DNA from: Dysosmobacter welbionis
GTDB lineage: Bacteria; Bacillota; Clostridia; Oscillospirales; Oscillospiraceae
Length of the DNA: 64,000 nucleotides
Assembly: GCF_005121165.3 (NCBI RefSeq)
Contig: NZ_CP034413.3
Location: forward strand, 3,372,001-3,436,000
Direction: 5' to 3'
A program made the position numbers and the translations under genes. Below, in pieces: positions 62,801-64,000 of this stretch; the stretch's first letter is position 1, and each line of letters begins with the position of its first letter. The notes under the pieces were generated by a model that did not search any database, was not told the origin of the DNA, and saw only the letters and a list, made by a program, of their open reading frames with translations.

Positions 62801-63266
62801 GGCGGAGTATACCCCCTACACCTCCGCCCTGACGGATGGCGGGGAGCTGCCGGAGATCCTGGTGGACGGCAGCTTCAGCAGCCGGGCACAGGTCTCCCAC
62901 ACCACGGAAGAGGTGGCCTGGACGGACGGCGGCGCGGAGTATGCGGGCACCGCCTATACCGTGACGGTGGAGGACCCGGACCTGGAACAGGCGGCCTACA
63001 CGGTCCACTGCCGCCTGCCGGACCCCGGCAAGCGGTACGACCTCTGGGTGCTGAGTGAGGATGGCTGGACCAAGACGGATGCCCGGTTGGACGGCCAGTA
63101 TCTGCTGCTGGAGAGCCAGACCGGGACGGTCACCTTCTGCCTGACGGAGCGGGCCGGTCCTCTGGCGGTCGTTATTCTGGCCGTCGGCTTTGCCGGGCTG
63201 TTGATCGGCTTTTGCTGGCTCATCCGCTGGCGGCGGAAAGGCACTGCGGCAGGACGCAAACACTGA
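59871..63266 (+). CDS. Giant GLUG-repeat, helical, membrane-anchored surface protein
   Basis: The 1131-residue protein has a signal peptide (KCLSFLLAAVLLASLAAPAALA), then GLUG repeats (residues 80-300, IGGLVGINESSGQIVNCTFSGAV, AGGIAGQNYGAVIQC, NIGGIVGRQSGYLDGC). About 400 residues of Ala/Leu/Asp-rich helix follow (305-710), then more GLUG repeats (720-880, YVGGIAGASWGTI, YIGGVAGLGATLENC), beta domains and a C-terminal span (LAVVILAVGFAGLLIGFCWLI) with RWRRKG. It lies outside the cell, anchored by the last span. The start overlaps the MMPL gene, so the two are coupled. Family function is unknown; the helical insert is striking. Confidence 0.88.
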   Translation: MRRKIHKCLSFLLAAVLLASLAAPAALAAEGGDTVFVRTAEDLVQLAENCTLDSWSQGRIVRLQADIDLSGTDFTPIPTFGGTFEGQGHTISGLSITGSGNVRGLFRYIQPSGVVRDLSVEGRVDPSDRKNTLGGIAGSNRGLLAGCTFHGTVRGADSIGGLVGINESSGQIVNCTFSGAVTGEHYAGGIAGQNYGAVIQCRNSGSINTTEVDAELDLDAINREQLNAAENVPVCTDIGGVAGYSSGIIQSCTNSGSVGYDHVGYNIGGIVGRQSGYLDGCANSGDILGRKDVGGVAGQLEPEVRLLYDQGQMGELLDALDGLGDLLDQTQQDLRGTSDALSDRMDAISARTDEAREAVGDLADSAADWTNENIEELNSLTARISWLIDQLAPILDDAVDVMDLVEDLADELGNALDEVGAASGLGDQAEQELRAAVQSLRRAASSGKEAVARLLSALEHLGAALGSALQSQEAMEEVRAAAGDLAAALGDMSDTLAEIARILWNGGDEAALGEAAQALADTLARAGDALEQAANAVAAHMDSGELEEAGKDAAAAWQALGEAAQALRAAAGHATDAAALLAKLLAQGGDLAEAFRDPGRTLEKVASRASRLGEDLADVFWELAEEPTITIRPIDSAIREQGDALGDVFAGLLEDGDALRETMSAATDTLLDDLEAIGDQFRVITDLLRDLLEQTGEELSDRFEDISDQETSGPDTGCVANSRNTGTVEGDINVAGIVGSMAIEYDFDPEDDLIEEGDRSLDFRYQTKAVVRACMNRGGITGKRDYAGGVVGLMDLGRVSACENYGDIASTDGGYVGGIAGASWGTIRDSWVKCHLSGGDYIGGVAGLGATLENCHTLVEIEEGSAYLGAVAGDVDADAAVSDNTFTSERLGALDGISYAGHAEPVDFDTLCTTPGVPESFSRLELTFVADGVVVEVVPFQYGEGIDALPEIPAKKGCSASWPDLDYTCLTASQTLEAEYTPYTSALTDGGELPEILVDGSFSSRAQVSHTTEEVAWTDGGAEYAGTAYTVTVEDPDLEQAAYTVHCRLPDPGKRYDLWVLSEDGWTKTDARLDGQYLLLESQTGTVTFCLTERAGPLAVVILAVGFAGLLIGFCWLIRWRRKGTAAGRKH

Positions 63267-63374
63267 CCTGCGGCCGTGTGCGGAGGAGACAAAGCACGAT
63301 ATGGCACGCTCTCTGCCGGAGAATGGAGATGCGGTCCGTATGCCGCTTTTGGGGTTCCCCGGACCCGGTGCCGG

Positions 63375-63403
63375 AAAAGGCATGGCAAGCTGCCATGCCT
63401 TTT
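63375..63403 (+). terminator. Terminator of the MMPL-GLUG operon
   Basis: AAAAGGCATGGCA (63375-63387) pairs perfectly with TGCCATGCCTTTT (63391-63403) around AGC, with a T tail. Confidence 0.85.
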
Positions 63404-63734
63404 CTGCCGTTCATGCGGCGATTCGCGTTTCGCGGATGGCTGTGCGCCACGCCGCATGGACGGACAACGGCCGGGGATTCTCCTGGCAATCTCTGTCCTG
63501 GCGGACTTCCGCCGGAGGAGTTCCGGCAGAATGATGACAGGCGGAACCGGGCTGCCGGAGCGTGCGTTGGCACCGGAGGGAAGCAGGCGGCCCCGTCAGC
63601 AGAATCCTCGCCTGGGAATGGCGCGGCATCGCATCCCGGACCGGACAGCCGGGGCGGGACGGCCGCAAGCTGCTTGTGTGCATGATTGAGGCGGTTGAAA
63701 TCCTGAAAGTTAAGCGGTTATACCGGACATATTG
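63404..63734. other. Gene-free stretch after the MMPL-GLUG operon
   Basis: No gene with a convincing ribosome site or family motif is seen; the open frames are short and out of character with real genes here. Confidence 0.55.
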
Positions 63735-63763
63735 TTGAGAATGGCCCTGTCTTATGGTATGAT
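63735..63763 (+). promoter_or_regulatory. Strong sigma-A promoter pointing out of the window
   Basis: TTGAGA (63735-63740), a 17-base spacer and TATGAT (63758-63763). At least 230 bases of leader follow without a trustworthy gene, including the stem GGACAGG/CCTGTCC (about 63779-63813). The gene it serves lies beyond 64000. Confidence 0.72.
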
Positions 63764-64000
63764 TTGGTTGATCGCCCACGGACAGGGAGATGCCACGCTT
63801 CCTTGGCCTGTCCGGCAGAACGCCTGGGGAATATCCCGGCAGGCCGGGGCAAGAGAAACAAGTATCTATGGTCAATCGGGGAAGGGCCGATCATCCCTGG
63901 CCGCCGGGCAGGCTCTGGCCGCTGCAAAACGGCGCTGCCCCGGTCTACCCATCATTTTCAAACACGCGGGAAATCCTGCCCGGGTTGAAAAGAGAGGGTA

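Overview
The window is about 62-65% GC by eye, with tightly packed genes of a spore-forming, low-redox Firmicute. It carries dnaG-sigA, spoIIR, Mini-RNase III, ClpE, an NfnAB electron-bifurcating transhydrogenase, an ECF transporter S component and SLH-domain surface proteins. The mix best fits a high-GC Clostridia lineage such as gut Oscillospiraceae (Flavonifractor/Oscillibacter-like); this is inferred from gene content, not from a database search. About 60 protein genes are supported. I see no rRNA, tRNA, CRISPR array, prophage or insertion sequence.

Layout. 0-7.4 kb: truA end, DUF5711, CvpA, ClpE, a small Cys protein, a flavodoxin-ferredoxin and a membrane lipase. 7.4-16.5 kb: D-Ala carboxypeptidase, a P-loop ATPase, RecQ, the dnaG-sigA operon (minus strand), a phosphopantetheinyl transferase and a CBS protein. 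16.6-24 kb: Crp/Fnr regulator, NfnAB, small membrane proteins, an SMR (Gdx-type) exporter with a structured leader, a ProX deacylase and MurC. 24.4-31.7 kb: XRE regulator, GNAT, CCA transferase, an endonuclease Q-UvrD helicase fusion split by a TAG codon, and a two-gene ThrE-type exporter. 31.8-43.4 kb: MarR-MATE, AraC-EamA-DUF2000, ECF sigma/anti-sigma, Mini-III, RqcH, an antiporter, ThrH and DUF1015. 43.5-50.5 kb: small membrane protein, XRE membrane regulator, IspE, SpoIIR, AraC, an orphan sugar-binding lipoprotein, a kinase fusion behind a MerR-type promoter, and an ECF S component. 51-63.3 kb: an envelope region with two SLH proteins, an IolB-like enzyme, and a TetR-controlled MMPL transporter overlapping a giant GLUG/helical cell-surface protein.

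Two features dominate the hunt. First, five genes (truA, clpE, the lipase, rqcH and an EamA permease) are broken by six apparent one-base deletions, five of them in G or C runs. Restoring one base repairs each protein. This looks like a systematic consensus error rather than biology, unlike the substitution-type TAG in the EndoQ-UvrD gene. Second, the TetR/MMPL/GLUG locus at 56.2-63.3 kb looks like a dedicated envelope export system: a 30-bp palindromic operator, an MMPL protein with a bactofilin-like tail, and a translationally coupled 1131-residue anchored surface protein with about 400 helical residues inserted between GLUG repeats.

Many genes have clear sigma-A promoters with 17-bp spacers, listed individually. 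All functional calls come from motif reading; no homology search was run.
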